Assembly (NCBI GenBank): GCA_038199755.1
Contig: JBBPYR010000326.1
Span: 1 to 5,464 of the forward strand
Origin: JBBPYR01 sp038199755
GTDB taxonomy: Bacteria > Chloroflexota > Ktedonobacteria > Ktedonobacterales > Ktedonobacteraceae
Direction: 5' to 3'
Length of the DNA stretch: 5,464 nucleotides
Shown here piece by piece: positions 4,385 to 5,464 of this stretch. Numbering within the stretch: the first letter of the stretch is position 1; each line of letters opens with the position of its first letter. Under the pieces are notes generated by a model, which worked only from the letters and a program-made list of their open reading frames with translations, ran no database searches and had not been told where the DNA came from. The position numbers and the translations under genes were made by a program.

Positions 4385-5449
4385 ATGGATGAGTCGCGTG
4401 AGGCGTTTTTACGCAAGATGATTGCTACTCCTAGCCCGTCTGGTTTTGAGCAGTCGGTGCAACAAGTGATTCGCGAAGAGTTGCAAAACTATAGCGACGA
4501 GCTGCGTACTGATGTCCACGGTAATGTGATAGCTGCCCTGCATCCAACAGGTAAGCCGCGTGTGATGCTCACTGCCCATTGTGACGAACTTGGTTTGATG
4601 GTGCGCTACATTGATGGTGATGGATTTTTGTACTTTGCCACGATTGGCGGCTTTGATGCGACGACACTCCCCGGTAATCGTGTTCATGTCCATACGCCGT
4701 CTGGCCCTCTATTGGGTGTAATTGGACGCAAGCCAATCCATATGTTACGGGGCGAGGAGCGTAGCCAGGCTCCGAAGATTGCTGATCTCTGGATTGATAT
4801 TGGCGCGGCGAACAAGGAGGAGGCACAGCAGCTCGTACCGCTGGGTAGTGTTGTTACACGTGCTGTTGAGCTTGAGACCTTGCGTGGTGATCTGGTGGTC
4901 TCGCGTGCTCTGGACAATAAATCGGGCATATTTACGATTATTGAAGCGATGCGTCGTGTGCATGAACAGCGCGAAAAGCTGCATGCTGGCTTCTTCTTGC
5001 TGTCCGCAGTGCAGGAGGAGGTAGGGTTGCGTGGCTCTCGCACAGGTGCCTTTGGGATCGATCCCCTGATTGCTGTCGCTGTCGATGTGACCTTTACTTC
5101 CGATCATCCTGGCACCTCAAAAGCGGAGATTGGGGATATTAAGCTGAATGGTGGGCCTGTGATTACGCTTGGCGGCAATATTAATCCACGTGTCTATCAA
5201 TTGCTGGTCCATGCCGCCGATGAAGCGGGTATCGCCTGGCAAATCGATCCGCAGGTTTCTCATACAGGCACCGATACTGATGCTATTCAGGTCACACGCG
5301 CTGGCGTGGCGACTGGTCTGGTGAGTATCCCGTGTCGCTATTTACATAGCGGCTCGGAAATCGCCTCACTCAAAGATATGGATGAGGTAGCTGAACTGTT
5401 ATCGCGCTTCCTGCTTGCTCTTGATGAGGAAACGAACGTAATCCCTTAA
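4385..5449 (+). CDS. M42-family metallo-aminopeptidase (glutamyl aminopeptidase/CelM-like)
   Basis: Product of 354 residues, full length for M42 peptidases, which remove N-terminal residues from peptides as large cytoplasmic complexes using two metal ions. It opens with the family start FLRKMIATPSPSGFE (8-22). Expected ligands are all visible: His65 and Asp67 in AHCDELG, Asp177 in RALDNKSG, the general base Glu211 and ligand Glu212 in QEEVGLRG, Asp234 in VAVDVT, and His321 in RYLHSGSE. The usual HMDE is HCDE here (Cys66). Residues 70-165 match the inserted beta-rich dimerisation domain (GNRVHVHTPSGPLLGVIG and KIADLWIDIGA). Substrate preference (acidic, leucine-type or other) cannot be told from sequence. 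Some relatives were named endoglucanase M, which is not supported here. The gene lies 84 bases after the NYN gene across a hairpin; no separate promoter was evident. Confidence 0.95.
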   Translation: MDESREAFLRKMIATPSPSGFEQSVQQVIREELQNYSDELRTDVHGNVIAALHPTGKPRVMLTAHCDELGLMVRYIDGDGFLYFATIGGFDATTLPGNRVHVHTPSGPLLGVIGRKPIHMLRGEERSQAPKIADLWIDIGAANKEEAQQLVPLGSVVTRAVELETLRGDLVVSRALDNKSGIFTIIEAMRRVHEQREKLHAGFFLLSAVQEEVGLRGSRTGAFGIDPLIAVAVDVTFTSDHPGTSKAEIGDIKLNGGPVITLGGNINPRVYQLLVHAADEAGIAWQIDPQVSHTGTDTDAIQVTRAGVATGLVSIPCRYLHSGSEIASLKDMDEVAELLSRFLLALDEETNVIP

Positions 5450-5464
5450 GCTTTTACACATACA

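Noticed and set aside
1..5464. CRISPR arrays, insertion sequences, tRNA genes or att sites
   Set aside because: No regularly spaced direct repeats, transposase frames, terminal inverted repeats with target duplications or tRNA cloverleafs were found on either strand by eye.

Overview
The window looks chromosomal and bacterial, most likely from a Chloroflexota member of the Ktedonobacter type. That lineage call is an inference: it rests on mixed base composition, a 23S gene with no 16S in front of it, and a Gly/Asn/Thr/Pro-rich NYN-domain protein of a style I associate with that group. It is not a proven assignment.

Region by region: (1) Bases 1-101 are the 5' end of a 23S rRNA gene on the minus strand, running off the left edge. 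Its leader (102 to about 363) and a good extended -10 promoter with a perfect TTGACA (370-398) lie to the right. No 16S 3' end, tRNA or 5S is seen before the next, oppositely oriented gene. (2) Bases 430-675 are non-coding and lead into a plus-strand gene (676-1647) for a four-helix membrane protein with a soluble, possibly DNA-binding, C-terminal half. An 11-bp tandem repeat and a four-codon minicistron with a consensus Shine-Dalgarno precede it. (3) An intergenic region of about 200 bases carries a promoter and dyads ahead of a small gene of unknown function (1862-2149). (4) An HxlR-family regulator (2295-2642, minus) is divergent from a 478-residue NYN (PIN-like) nuclease-type protein (2864-4300, plus). 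Their shared promoter region carries two copies of a 9-mer, one lying beside a palindrome over the hxlR-type -10 box. (5) A 60-nt near-continuous hairpin separates the NYN gene from an M42-family metallo-aminopeptidase (4385-5449, plus) with all metal-ligand positions intact.

How they work together: the only partnership with sequence support is the HxlR-type regulator with the divergent NYN gene. The most unusual item is the NYN protein. Its catalytic core is split by a low-complexity insert of roughly 150 residues, and the disordered linkers carry five copies of a G-N-T-G-x-M/L-P-A-I-N motif whose codons have diverged while the peptide is kept. I do not see a convincing complete defence or mobile system. 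The M42 gene is probably a housekeeping peptidase lying downstream.
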